Program-made: the position numbers and the translations under genes
Assembly (NCBI GenBank): GCA_029721515.1
Contig: CM056568.1
Span: 1,984,001 to 2,048,000 of the forward strand
From: Synanceia verrucosa
Taxonomy: Eukaryota; Chordata; Actinopteri; Perciformes; Synanceiidae
Length of the DNA stretch: 64,000 nucleotides
Reading direction: 5' to 3'
Notes under the pieces: model-generated
Told to the model about the DNA's origin: nothing
The model's input: the letters and a program-made list of their open reading frames with translations, nothing else
Database searches by the model: none
Shown here: piece after piece, positions 1-9,745 of the stretch
Layout: each line of letters begins with the position of its first letter
How positions within the stretch are numbered: the first letter of the stretch is position 1

Positions 1-60
1 CTGTCTTGGAGTTTTTCAAAATACAATGACCCATTCAAAAGAGTATTGCTGCAGACTTCA
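1..60. repeat. Edge fragment of a low-copy dispersed repeat
   Basis: The first 60 bases resemble two other places in the window: about 27655-27715 and 43722-43750. Shared words are a 'ctgtct..gagtttttca' start, 'accattcagaaa' or a close variant, and 'gtattgctg'. The element is cut by the window edge, so its class and length are unknown. Confidence 0.45.
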
Positions 61-124
61 TGACTGCAGCAGGAAGCTGTTGCGTGCCAACAAGTGGTTA
101 GACAGATGTCCGATGCTCATAGCA

Positions 125-320
125 GTGCTTGGTGTTGGTGCTTGGTGTTGATACTTGGTGCTTGGTGTTGGTGTCAGTGCTTGGTATTGGTACTTGGTGC
201 TTGGTGTTGGTATCGGTGTTTGGTATTGGTACTTGGTGCTTGGTGTTGGTATCGGTGCTTGGTGTTGGGTGTTGGTAATTGATGCTTGGTGTTGGTATCG
301 GTGCTTGGTGTTGGTGCTTG
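125..320. repeat. G/T minisatellite, first block
   Basis: This is a tandem array of 6-7 bp words (gttggt, attggt, gcttggt, acttggt). The plus strand is almost entirely G and T, with C appearing only inside the 'ctt' of the 7-bp words. Long open frames on both strands (Val/Leu/Trp/Cys-rich on plus, Thr/Asn/Gln/His/Pro-rich on minus) follow from the lack of stop codons in the words and should not be read as genes. It continues at 643 after a SINE. Confidence 0.96.
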
Positions 321-642
321 AAGAAGAATAATTCCTTTATTAATCCCTCAATGAGGGAAATTACATTTTTTCACTCTGTTAGTATATATATATTTTTCAA
401 TTACACATTACACACACAAGTCATGAAACAAACACATGCACATGCATTAGAGGAGAGGTGCCAGAGTGAGGCGCCCCGAGCAGTTGGGGCCTTGCTCAAG
501 GGCACCTCGGCAGTGCCAGGAGGAGGTACTGGCACCTCTCCAGCTACTAGTCCACTCCACATTTTGGTCCGACCTGGACTTGAACTGCCGACCCTCCGAT
601 TCCCAGCCCAAGTCACTACAGACTGAGCTACTGCCGCCCCCA
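321..642 (-). mobile_element. tRNA-derived SINE (family A) inside the minisatellite
   Basis: Read on the minus strand, the element starts near 642 with a tRNA-like head: an A-box-like 'tagctcagtctgtag' and, over 593-576, a B-box-like 'ggtcggcagttcaagtcc'. The body includes 'gggccttgctcaagggcacc' (+), and the 3' end near 330 reads as a short A/T tail with 'attaataaagg'. This body is familiar from many fish genomes. Both flanks are minisatellite, so the SINE entered the array or the array grew around it. No clean target duplication is visible, as expected where the flanks are themselves repeats. Confidence 0.85.
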
Positions 643-1951
643 GGTATTGGTGGTGGTGTTGGTGTTCGTACTTGGTGCTTGGTGTTGGTGTTCGTACTTG
701 GTGCTTGGTGTTGGTGTTGGTGTTTGGTATTGGTGCTAGGTATTGGTGCTTGGTGTTGGTGTTGGTGTTGGTATCGGTGCTTGGTATTGGTGCTTGGTGC
801 TTGGTTTTGGTACTTGGTGCTGGTATCGGTGCTTGTTGTTGGTGTTGGTACTTGGTGCTTGGTATTGGTGTTGGTATCGGTGCTTGGTACTTGGTGTTGG
901 TGCTTGGTGTTGGTGTTGGTACTTGGTGCTTGGTGTTGGTGTTGGTGTTGTATCGGTGCTTGGTGTTGGTAATTGGTGCTTGGTGTTGGTATTGGTGCTT
1001 GGTGTTTGATGTTGGTACTTGGTGCTTGGTGTTGGTGTTGGTGCTTGGTATTGGTGTTGGTGTTGGTATCGGTGCTTGGTGTTGGTGCTTGGTTTTGGTA
1101 CTTGGTTTTGGTACTTAGTGTTCGTATCGGTGCTTGGTGTTGGTGTTGGTACTTGGTGCTTGGTGTTGGTGTTGGTGCTTGGTATTGGTGCTTGGTGCTT
1201 GGTTTTGGTACTTAGTGTTCGTATCGGTGCTTGGTGTTGGTACTTGGTGCTTGGTGTTGGTGTTGATGCTTGGTATTGGTATTGGTGTTGGTACTTGGTG
1301 CTTGGTGTTGGTGTTGGTGCTTGGTATTGGTATTGGTGTTGGTACTTGGTGCTTGGTGTTGGTGTTGGTGCTTGGTATTGGTATTGGTGTTGGTACTTGG
1401 TGCTTGGTGTTGGTGTTGGTGCTTGGTATTGGTATTGGTGTTGGTGTTGGTACTTGGTGCTTGGTGTTGGTGTTGATGCTTGGTATTGGTATTGGTGTTG
1501 GTACTTGGTGCTTGGTGTTGGTGTTGGTGCTTGGTATTGGTATTGGTGTTGGTACTTGGTGCTTGGTGTTGGTGTTGATGCTTGGTATTGGTATTGGTGT
1601 TGGTACCTGGTGCTTGGTGTTGGTGTTGGTGCTTGGTATTGGTGCTTGGTGCTTGGTGTTGGTACTTAGTGTTGGTATCGGTGCTTGGTGTTGGTGTTGG
1701 TACTTGGTGCTTGGTGTTGGTGTTGATGCTTGGTATTGGTGTTGGTGTTGGTGCTTGGTATTGGTGTTGGTGCTTGGTATTGGTGTTGGTGTTGGTGCTT
1801 TTGGTACTTGGTGCTTGGTGCTTTGTTTTGGTACTTGGTGTTGGTGTTGGTGCATTTGGTACTTGGTGATTGGTGCTTTTGGTACTTGGTGCTTGGTGTT
1901 GTTTTGGTGCTTGGTGTCGGTACATGGTGTTGGTACTTGGTGTTTGGTGTT
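643..1951. repeat. G/T minisatellite, main block
   Basis: Continuation of the same 6-7 bp word array for about 1.3 kb. Words are shuffled irregularly from 643 to about 1260, become a regular 51-bp higher-order repeat to about 1640, then degrade again with longer variants such as 'gcttttggt' after 1790. The boundary at 1951 is sharp, with an interspersed-repeat tail starting at 1953. The strong G-versus-C strand bias persists throughout. Confidence 0.97.
1261..1640. repeat. 51-bp higher-order repeat within the minisatellite
   Basis: About seven consecutive units share the word order gcttggt-attggt-attggt-gttggt-acttggt-gcttggt-gttggt-gttgRt, which sums to 51 bp. One unit near 1418 has an extra gttggt and is 57 bp. 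The last word alternates between gttgat and gttggt, giving an ordered internal variant code. This is the pattern expected from unequal exchange or replication slippage of multi-word blocks. Confidence 0.93.
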
Positions 1952-1952
1952 T

Positions 1953-2110
1953 ATCAAGTTAAGTCAAGTCAGAGTTTATTTCTAAAGCACCTTTTAACAG
2001 CCTCGGCTGACCAAAGTGATTTTCAGAGCACTACAATAATCATACATACCCTTCAAATAAAAACAGTAATGGAATAAAACAAACACAATATTAAAAGACA
2101 AAGAATACAA
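1953..2110 (-). mobile_element. Non-LTR retroelement 3'-tail fragment
   Basis: The sequence begins 'aagtcaagtcagagttta' and continues through 'ctgaccaaagtg', a tail found across teleost genomes in the sense '...aaataaaattgacttgact' (here reversed). Related sense-strand tails lie at 14705-14813, 44745-44796 and 51055-51106. Only the 3' end is present. Confidence 0.6.
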
Positions 2111-3700
2111 ATATTAAAAATATACAATATGTATTTGTGTTGATGACAATTCAGTGATAGAAAATAAATTCACACTTCCTGAGCAGGGCTGCCTTCAGTC
2201 AACTCACAGTGCCTGATCCATCCCATCATGCAACACACAGTCAACTCTCCTGTTCTCTATAAAGAACAAACAGGATCTGTTGACTTCACCTCACGTACTG
2301 TACATCAACAGATTTAGTCTATATGAACCCATCATCCATGAACAGGATTTCTGCCAGAGTCAGACAGATCTTCAGCAAAAAAAGATGAAGACACCAAGTC
2401 CCATGATCCCCCAAAACTCCACATCAAAATACTCCTTTAGTTGATTTAGAGCCCAAATGGCAGACCATTTAATTTTGAGAGCTGAAATCTAATATTCATG
2501 TGCAAGAGGCATCATGACATCAAGCTAAATTATCAAATAAGACCTTAGAGAAATTCAGAAAGTCCAAGAAATAAAATTGCTCACTGTCAATCATTTTACT
2601 CAAATAACATAACCAAACTAAATATTCTGCAGGGATGTCTCCATGGTAAATTGGGTCAGGGTCAGACACATATTTCAGGTCAGTTTTACAGTAGGAAACT
2701 GTCATTTGGACAGATGCTGATGAGCTTTTGCAGTTTTGAAGCTGAACACAAGAGGGAGATGTTTCATTAGACATGTTTGATTTGTTGGGCAACAGCATGA
2801 AATGCAACAGCTCACATGAACAAAAAAGGGTATTTTTCTGTCATCTTTGTCCCTCTAATGGTTCACATGAGAGCACACACTACCTGCTCCACACGTCTTA
2901 TGGAACATTCTTCCACCATATTCTGTACCGTTTATTATTCTTGGTTTAAATCTTACCTGCCATGAGCTGCTTTTCATGAAAATACATTTTACAAACACAG
3001 ACCTGTATGTTTGGAATATGTGTTGTTTTTTTGTTCAGAAACCTCAGTTAAAAACACTTTAGATACTGACCAGGTGGGCTCATTTTTCTAGTTTTTCTCT
3101 CACATATGCTGTTCGCAGTTGAGACATATTATGAGCTACATGTCTTCATGGTCAATACAATACAATAAAAGGCGTATGAATTTAAACTCTACTGGTTTGG
3201 GATCAGTGCCAGGCCACTCCAGGTCTCGAGCTGGGTTTCTGAATGTTATTGGTTCAAGTACCAGTCATGAAGGCTCAGAAATCTTATCATTGTTTTTGTG
3301 TCACATTTAAATAGTCGTTTAGACTGTGGCTATGTGGTCGATTTGTCAGTATAATGCCAATAAAAAATGATGTTTTCAGTAATGTGAGAACCTGCCAGCT
3401 GTGTGACTACAATCTCAGCTGGTTACCTGGCAACTGCTTATGGCCAGGAAACAGTCCGGCATGTTTCCCCCTGTAAAACAGCAGACTTTTGTTTTTACAT
3501 TCCAGTTTTTGTGATTAAGTAAATGAGACACGACATCAACTACTGTAGCTAAGCTAAGCTAAACATCTCTTATTTTGCTTTTTTCCTTGGAAAACATTAT
3601 TTTTTATCGGCATTATGTTGAATTGATGCAATTGATCTGCACTAACACAATAATTTGCGCTACGGTACCTACTTGTTTGGACAAACTGTCCAAAATGCGT
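2111..3700. other. No recognisable feature
   Basis: Non-repetitive AT-rich sequence. Short open frames occur at 2520-2807 (minus) and 3119-3310 (plus), but they show no recognisable protein motif, no convincing splice context and no repeat hallmark. Confidence 0.5.
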
Positions 3701-3707
3701 TTTTATA

Positions 3708-3779
3708 TATATATATGTATGTATATATACGTATATACATGTATATATACATGTATATACGTATATATACATATATATG
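3708..3779. repeat. Palindromic TA/TG/CA microsatellite
   Basis: Alternating purine-pyrimidine sequence of the type tatatatgtatgtatatatacgtatatac. Several short palindromes such as 'gtatatacatgtatatac' make it largely self-complementary. Confidence 0.9.
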
Positions 3780-5330
3780 AGTGACACCACAATAGCTCTG
3801 TGAGAAAGAAAGAAAAGAAACTTTCTCTTTTCCAAATTAACACTTTAACGATGCTCTTTGGTGGATTATTTATTTGCTGATTCATGGGAGAAGCTTGCAT
3901 AGATTCAGAAAAGATGGCTAATCAAGTTTTATCAGCATGTTTCAGCATTTTCTGCCTCATGACCTGCCAGCACGTCACTGACAACACATTTCGGACAGTT
4001 TGTCCAAGTTACCTAACGCCTATTAATCACTTTCACAACCTTAATTTTGATAGCTCTACATTTTTAATAATATGTCTGACCATATGTTATATATTAATGC
4101 CTCTTTCTATAATGGAATCATTTCTTCTTTCTTCTTCTTTAATGAATGCCTTTTCCTCTTTACTTTGCCTAAACTTGAACCCTTCATTTCTACTTCAGGA
4201 AGTTATTTCCCCTCTGTCCTCAAGTAGACTGAGACAACCTCAAGAAATACAAAAGAAGCATCAACTTGATGCTCTCAGTTGAAAGTGCACATATGGCTGC
4301 ATTGAATTTCTGATCAGCTGTGGGTTATTCCTGTAGGTGGATCGAGCAAGAGCTGAGTGCACAGTGAGGGACGAGAGCTCAACATGTCTTGTGGCTGCTG
4401 CATGGCATCCTGCTCTCAGTGGACCAGCAGGTCTCTGTGATTATTGAATGTCAGCGCAGGAGGAAGACATCTCTTTAAACCTCAAGGGGGCTGACACCTG
4501 GCATTTACCGTCCATGTTGTAGACAACATAATGTGTCAACATGACGTCTCATTGGCTGTGATTGGCCAGTCATCCATGGGAATGACCATAAAATGGATGC
4601 ATCACACACTGCTGATTGCTCTTTTGGGAGGATTTCTCCTTTAAATACATGACTGTGTGGGTCAACCACAGAGCTATGTGCATGTTGCCTGAAATAATGT
4701 GTGCATGTTGATTTCCCATGTGCCAGAGAGCTGCACAGCACACAGCAGATGTCCAAACAGCCCCTGGCATTCTGCGTGAAAGTCCGATATTTTATCATAT
4801 CTGCTCTCTGCAGTCCCCATTTCCATACCAAAGAAGGGCCTTTCAAGCGCTCTGTCTGCTGCTGACCACCCACTAGCCCACCATTACCCAGCTCGGTCCA
4901 CATGCGCGCTCACTATCAGCAGCAGGCATCGTCTTGTTAGACAGGTTTGCTGTTTTACATCGACACTGTGCGTTCGTGTGCTAATCAGTGTGGACATGCA
5001 ATCATTCGGATGTCTGTTAAAGGAGATTATTTCAGCTCTGCATTGATTTGAAGACATTTCAAGAGAAGAGGCATATGTTTGCTTTCAGGTTAATCTTAGT
5101 TATTAAGATTTGGACAGGCTCGTTCAAATAGAGCTCTTAAAGTGCATCATGGAGCTGGTCAGATCATGAGGGTTGATTCCAAGTGGAGGAGGAGAAAAGT
5201 AGTGATGGGAAGCTGAAGCAGAGCTCACCATTATTGTTTTGTGATGACGTGATCATGGCAACACTATGAGAAGACAGTTTGCACTGAAACAGTCATCTAT
5301 GTTACAGAGATAACATTATTATTGACCCTC
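3780..5330. other. No recognisable feature
   Basis: Apparently unique sequence. A 132-residue plus-strand open frame (3884-4282) and a 132-residue minus-strand frame (4505-4903) match nothing I recognise and look like chance. A CCAAT-type motif lies near 4560 ('tgtgattggccagtcatcc'), but nothing else suggests a promoter. Confidence 0.45.
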
Positions 5331-5331
5331 G

Positions 5332-5400
5332 TATTGTCTTCCTGCCAACTATGCACCTGTTGTCCTCCTGGGTCAAATTGACCCGCTCTTTTTTTTGACA
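5332..5400. repeat. Possible end of a DNA-transposon-like repeat
   Basis: Contains 'gaccctcgtattgtcttc' followed by 'gtcctcctgggtcaaattga' and 'cccg', a phrase I associate with a common fish repeat. The inner 'gggtcaaattgaccc' is a short palindrome. No second terminus was found. Confidence 0.3.
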
Positions 5401-5924
5401 GTTTCATAGACTGGGAAGTACAAATTATCACTCAATTCAGTGATAGACCTTTTTATCCACTTATGTGTTGGTGTGTGCATGTCTGGAGCCTCTGGCCTCA
5501 TATCTTATCAAATGATAGCAGTCCTGTATCTTTGAAGGTATGTGCATGTGTGTTCAGCTGCTGACCTGTTGCCCTATTTTAGATCACAGATGCTATAAAA
5601 CTCAATAAAAACCTTCACTACAATGGGGGTTGTGATAATTGATTCTGTTTGCAAAGACTATGGTGTGGGTCCGTCAATTTTGAGATGAATTAGATTTAGA
5701 ACAATTTTTGATCCAAACACAACAGGAAGTAGTTCAAGATTAACACCAGATCCAGTCAGGTGTCAGCTTGTAGCTCTGCTTGTATGATTATTTATTTAAA
5801 CTTGTATTCTGGCTACTTTATATTGAATCTGTCAGCACTTTTTAAAAAAAAAAAATAATAATAATGTGCTTTGATATTTTTTCTGCTTTTTGGCGAAACA
5901 GTAAATGTATTGTATTTTATCATT

Positions 5925-6090
5925 AAAGCTATAATTTTGACTAAAGATCTTGCACATACTGGTGGATTAACCATTACAGAAACATAAAAAAATATTTGGT
6001 GATCACCAATCAATAGTCTACAATTTCAGGCAGCGGTGGTAAACACCTGACAATGTGTGCTGGGATAATAAATGAACACTGTACATACAT
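5925..6090. repeat. Dispersed repeat, copy 1 (pairs with 26230-26395)
   Basis: A 32-bp block at 5954-5985 is identical to 26259-26290. Both are followed by a diverged stretch containing 'gcagYggtRataaacacc' and 'taataaatgaacac' or a similar phrase. The two copies have the same orientation. No terminal repeats or coding potential help classify it. Confidence 0.7.
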
Positions 6091-6600
6091 AGTATTACTC
6101 ACTATCTTACCTTCCTTAACATCCTTCACTTGGCCCACACAACATCCCAGTCTGTACATCCTGTTCTCAAACAGGGGAGGACACAGCTTGCACAAATATT
6201 ATCAGAAGAAAAGGAGTGTAGCTGATTATTGTGTGGCACTTTGCTCATTAGCTGAAATAAAGCAGTTAGGGAGGAGATAACAGCAGCATGAAGCTCGCTG
6301 GGAGACCAATTCTCTCAAGAATACAGTGACCTCAGTGGATGACAGTTGAATTTGGAGGCTAATTGGCTCTCCACAAAGGAGAGCACTTATCTGTTTTTTT
6401 TAGTTCGGGGGGAGACAGAAAGTTTAACTTGGGTAAGTTTTCTGTAACAAACAAACAACCAAAGTAATCATGGCACTTTTTTGAACATACTGGGATAGAC
6501 AATTAGATTTCCTCACTGTTAATTTATTCACATTTGGTCATGTTGTGCGCTCTTTGGTATTTACTCAGATGGCTGATTGTCCTTTTATAACGGAGACCTG

Positions 6601-6656
6601 GGGGGTATTCAGGTCCTGTAGGATTCAAACTCTGAGTTTAGTCCTGAACTCTGACT
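6601..6656 (+). mobile_element. Harbinger-type element, left part
   Basis: The sequence 'ggggtattcaggtcctgtag' followed by 'caaactctgagtttagtcct' resembles the left end of PIF/Harbinger elements common in fish, which begin with a ggggtattcc-type terminus and repeat the 'actctgagtt' motif. It resumes at 7014 after a foldback MITE. Confidence 0.6.
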
Positions 6657-7013
6657 TACTCATACGGAAAAGAAACTGATTAAAGAACTATAAGGAAGTA
6701 TAAGGATATTGTGTGTAACCTATCACTCACTGTGATTTACATACAAGTTTCGTACAAAGGAGATTTACTTTGAATGAAACTTGTATGTAAAGCATACAAC
6801 AGTGAATCTGGATATAAGATCCTTAGTAAATTTAAACAAAATGAAACTTGTATAATTTGGCCATTTATCAGAATAGTATATGACAGTAATGATACATACA
6901 ATAGCCTTATACTTCTTTTTATTATCTTGTATGAAAAGAATGTAAAAGTGACCACTTTCAAGCTTTCAAGAGTAAATCATACACATTTTTTTTCAGTTTC
7001 TTTTCCCTTTGGG
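6657..7013. mobile_element. Foldback MITE, degenerate copy, inside a Harbinger element
   Basis: Left end 'tactcatacggaaaagaaac' and right end 'cagtttcttttccctttggg' are inverted copies. Inside are the inverted pairs 'aagtataaggatattgt' / 'catacaatagccttatactt' and 'acatacaagtttcgtacaaa' / 'tgaatgaaacttgtatgt'. The same series of motifs, better preserved, forms the element at 11902-12363. It separates two Harbinger pieces, so it most likely inserted into that element. No transposase is encoded. Confidence 0.8.
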
Positions 7014-7375
7014 CACCCTGAGAAGGGAAACTCTGAGTATCTGGTTCCAGAACAGCTGATATGAATTAGTTCAGTCAGCACTGAGTAGGTTCACCTTGAG
7101 TTGAGTGCATGCACCTACCACAAAAAAGCCATCATCAATGGAGCCCTGAGACATCGATTCACCATGGCAACCAGAGAGAAAAAAGGCACTATCAACATAT
7201 TTACACCTGTAGAATTGGAGGTACACTTAATTGAAATTGGAGTAAAGAGGTGAAAAGTACTGGAGTATATGAATAAAATCTGATTATCACATAGGTATAA
7301 TCCCACAGGGGAAAAACTGACCTGGAGGCAGCTTAATTTATTAAATATAAAAGAGTCATTCAGACAGGTAAGGTA
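7014..7375 (+). mobile_element. Harbinger-type element, right part
   Basis: After the MITE the sequence continues with 'ccctgagaagggaaactctg', 'ttccagaacagctgatatga' and 'agtaggttcaccttgagtt', phrases I know from teleost Harbinger copies. They run directly into a Myb-like protein remnant starting at 7164. The far end of the element is not recognisable, though a related fragment lies at 8040-8145. Confidence 0.65.
7164..7355 (+). pseudogene. Harbinger Myb-like protein remnant
   Basis: From the ATG at 7164 the frame reads M-A-T-R-E-K-K and then F-T-P-V-E-L-E-V, close to the start of the trihelix/Myb-like accessory protein of Harbinger transposons, and stops at 7251. After a gap the plus strand resumes with G-E-K-L-T-W-R-Q-L (about 7309-7335), which resembles the K-x-T-W-x-Q-L motif later in the same domain. 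Most of the domain between the two pieces is missing and no DDE transposase frame is present. In intact elements this protein assists transposase DNA binding; here it cannot function. Confidence 0.6.
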
Positions 7376-7489
7376 TATTTACTTGGTCAAGATTGTGACT
7401 TTCTTGAGTTTTACTCATATTTGATTTTTTAACCAAAGTAGCTTAAATCACCTGTCATTCAGTGGACAGGTGAAAGGCTAGTAATGTAA

Positions 7490-7517
7490 CCCCCCCCCCA
7501 AAAAAAAAAAAAAAAAA
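7490..7517. repeat. Homopolymer C10-A18
   Basis: Ten C (7490-7499) followed by eighteen A (7500-7517). Length is likely unstable in sequencing and assembly. Confidence 0.97.
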
Positions 7518-7530
7518 TCTGACATTTTAT

Positions 7531-7554
7531 ACACACACACACACACACACACAC
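7531..7554. repeat. (CA)n microsatellite
   Basis: Twelve AC dinucleotides at the edge of the interspersed repeat at 7555-7865. Confidence 0.97.
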
Positions 7555-7865
7555 AGCTGTGTATTTGTGTATTGTGGGGACTTTACATTGACTTGCATTC
7601 ATTTCCTAGACACTTCCCTTGACTCTAACCATATCCACTACCCATGTAATCCTAATCCTAACCCTAACCAAAGTCTGACCTTACAGTAACATTACATGTT
7701 CTCCAAGTCTTCAGCCTGAAATCTAACAGTTTACATTATGGGGACCTGCACTTTGTCCCCATAAGTACGGTGAGTCCCCACATTGTCAGCGTGAGTCCCC
7801 ACAATGTGAGTGTGTTATCAGACTTGTGTCCCCATATGTTCGGCAAAACACGCCCATACACACCA
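7555..7865. mobile_element. Teleost interspersed repeat with 'gtccccac' motifs
   Basis: Recognised from phrases 'gtggggactttacattgact', 'attcatttcctagacac', 'cctaatcctaaccctaacc', 'tatggggacctgcac' and 'tgtccccataag', which occur in this order in a common fish repeat. The internal 'cctaaccctaacc' looks telomere-like but belongs to this repeat and does not mark a telomere. Class unknown, probably a non-autonomous DNA transposon. Confidence 0.6.
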
Positions 7866-8039
7866 TGTTCACGGTGTCAGATTTGATGTGTGGCTGGAGA
7901 AAGTTGCTGAGGTAAATGATTGAGTGTGATATTCACTGGAGAATGATATCACATCTAAGCGTAAGACATTGCGGAAAGCATTTTGAATTAATGGTGCCTC
8001 CATGTTGATTGTATTTCCTCCATACGGGCACCATGTCTG

Positions 8040-8145
8040 TCTGAAGGGTCGACAGTAGAGGACGAGACAGAATAAACTCAGGGTTTCTGGCAGAAAACCA
8101 GCCAGTGAGCAGGTTAGCTTCACATAGTCAGGTGTCATGGTGATT
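8040..8145. mobile_element. Harbinger-like fragment
   Basis: 'aataaactcagggtttctgg' followed by 'gtgagcaggttagcttca' and 'gtcaggtgtcatggtga' resembles the right-hand part of teleost Harbinger elements. It may be the displaced far end of the element that starts at 6601, separated by later insertions. Confidence 0.4.
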
Positions 8146-8150
8146 GACTG

Positions 8151-8154
<4 letters not shown>

Positions 8155-8216
<62 letters not shown>
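8155..8216. repeat. (AT)n microsatellite
   Basis: About 31 uninterrupted AT dinucleotides, ending just before a SINE. Confidence 0.98.
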
Positions 8217-8223
<7 letters not shown>

Positions 8224-8228
8224 CATAG

Positions 8229-8570
8229 TGGCACGGTGGTGTAGTGGTTAGCACTGTCGCCTCACAGCAAGAAGGTATCGGGTTTGATTGCCGGCCCGGG
8301 GCCTTTCTGTGTGGAGTTTGCATGTTCTCCTCATGTCTGTGTGGGTTCTCTCTGGTACTCCGGCTTCCTTCCACCATCCAAAAACATGCATGGGGATTAG
8401 ATTAATTGGCTAATTTAAATTGACTGTGAGTGGTTGTCTGTCTCTATGTGTCCTGTGATGAACTGGAGACTTGTCCAGGGTGTACCCTGCCTTCTGCCCT
8501 AAGACAGCTGGGATAGGCTCCAGCCCCCCCAAAGACCCTATGAGAGGATAAGAGGTAGAAAATGGAGGAT
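8229..8570 (+). mobile_element. tRNA-derived SINE (family B), near full length
   Basis: The head reads as a tRNA promoter: A-box-like 'tagtggttagca' at 8242-8253 and B-box-like 'gggtttgattgcc' at 8280-8292. The body includes 'tttgcatgttctcc', 'aaaaacatgcatgggga', 'ggagacttgtccagggtgta' and 'agctgggataggctccagcc'. The 3' end is 'ggtagaaaatggagga', a decayed form of the GATGG tail seen in the copy ending at 62899. This is the most complete of the family-B copies (others at 27520, 30379, 50758, 57017, 62711). RNA polymerase III would drive intact copies. Confidence 0.9.
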
Positions 8571-9358
8571 ACTGTATATATACAGTATGTATAGTAAATG
8601 TGTAAATGATCAAAAACTAGCATTATTGGCAGTAATAGAGGGCCCCAAATTAAAAATTTGATGAGGGCCCCATAGAGGCTTGGGCTGGCTCTGACGGGGA
8701 CATGTAAAACTTTTTTCAGCACTTGTGTTCACACATTAGGCGTCTGGAGTTCTTACCAAGCAGAATCAGTTTGCATTGTGGGCTGTCTCGATCAGAAAAC
8801 ATGATTTAACAAGCCACTCAGATCGGGCTCCCAGTGGCCTCATGCTGTTTTTATTTAGCCTTTCTGAGTTTGTAGCATGGCTAAACAATGACTGGTATCT
8901 GATGGAAAAAGTTGCCCCCCTTGTCACTTCACCCTGGCGCCTGCCTCACCACCTCCTTTGGCTCCATAACATCATGCCCTGTGGCCATGTTTTGTTATGA
9001 AAGACAGTGTTGAAAGACAGTTTGTTATGAAAACAATTTTATATTAAAGTTCTGTTACAAAAGTCATGTGAATTCATCCCTGTTTGATTGGTGCTTTCTG
9101 ATGAAGTGCCCTGTGTGGTTTTGTGTGGCCAGCTAAGGACCACTGAGTAGGTGCTTCAGGTACGTTATTATGGAGCAGCTGGGGTGGAGGCCATCAGCTC
9201 TGGAGCTGCATCCTCTCTGTTTGCTTCTGTAAACTACAGTATGACTGTAGAGGCTCTGTTGGTACATTGTGAAGTTTGCAAACTTTTTGGGGTTCATTGC
9301 TTGGGATGAAATTCAGACACAATTCCTACATAGATGACAAAAAGCCTCCATTGATGCT
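8571..9358. other. No clear feature
   Basis: Mostly unclassified. Around 8640-8700 the phrases 'agggccccaaattaaaaatt' and 'gagggccccatagaggc' suggest a small repeat fragment. The open frame at 8776-9000 has no recognisable motif. Confidence 0.4.
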
Positions 9359-9367
9359 GTTGAAACA

Positions 9368-9745
9368 TAACCTGACTCTCGCCAGCTGGATGTCGTTCCG
9401 GCTAGCTCCACACGTTCATCTGGGATAGCTCCATTGGAGATGTATTTCAGAAGGTGGGGCCTTATCAAAAATCCTTCATGTGATTGGATAAACCACTTGT
9501 CCATCATCTTTAATGATGTGCCACTCACATCGAAAACAACCTGTGACGCTGATGATAGCAACGCAGAGGAAACCAAAACAGATATGTCACATCTATGAAA
9601 ATCCCACCCGGCGATCCTGATTGGCTCAGTCACTTTTTGATCCCTTGAAGTCCGTCCCATGGGGTGCGAGTCTAGATGTGTGGTGCTCAGTGGAACGTCA
9701 TGTGGAGCTAGGCAGAATGACATTCAGCTGGCGAGAGTCAGGTTA
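9368..9745. mobile_element. MITE with 9-bp target-site duplication
   Basis: The left terminus 'taacctgactctcgccagct' is inverted at the right terminus 'agctggcgagagtcaggtta', and the inverted similarity extends about 45 bp inward through 'agctccaca'/'tgtggagct'. The flanks 9359-9367 and 9746-9754 are both 'gttgaaaca', an exact 9-bp duplication. The 378-bp interior has no transposase. A 9-bp duplication is typical of Mutator-like elements, but the family is not assigned. Confidence 0.92.

Noticed and set aside
1019..1985. Long open frames of 216-283 residues on both strands
   Set aside because: They are translations of the G/T minisatellite. The 6-7 bp words contain no stop codon in several frames, and the peptides are simply the tandem repeat.
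3708..3779. Tandem palindromes as a CRISPR-like or origin structure
   Set aside because: Simple alternating TA/TG/CA microsatellite with no spacers. The genome is clearly eukaryotic.
7640..7675. Telomere-like 'cctaaccctaacc'
   Set aside because: Only about two units, within a known fish interspersed repeat that contains this motif.
8231..8300. Apparent tRNA gene (and similar heads near 600, 24050, 30700, 35830, 46720, 57280)
   Set aside because: A- and B-box-like sequence is present, but each is continuous with a SINE body and tail, so they are SINE heads and not functional tRNAs.
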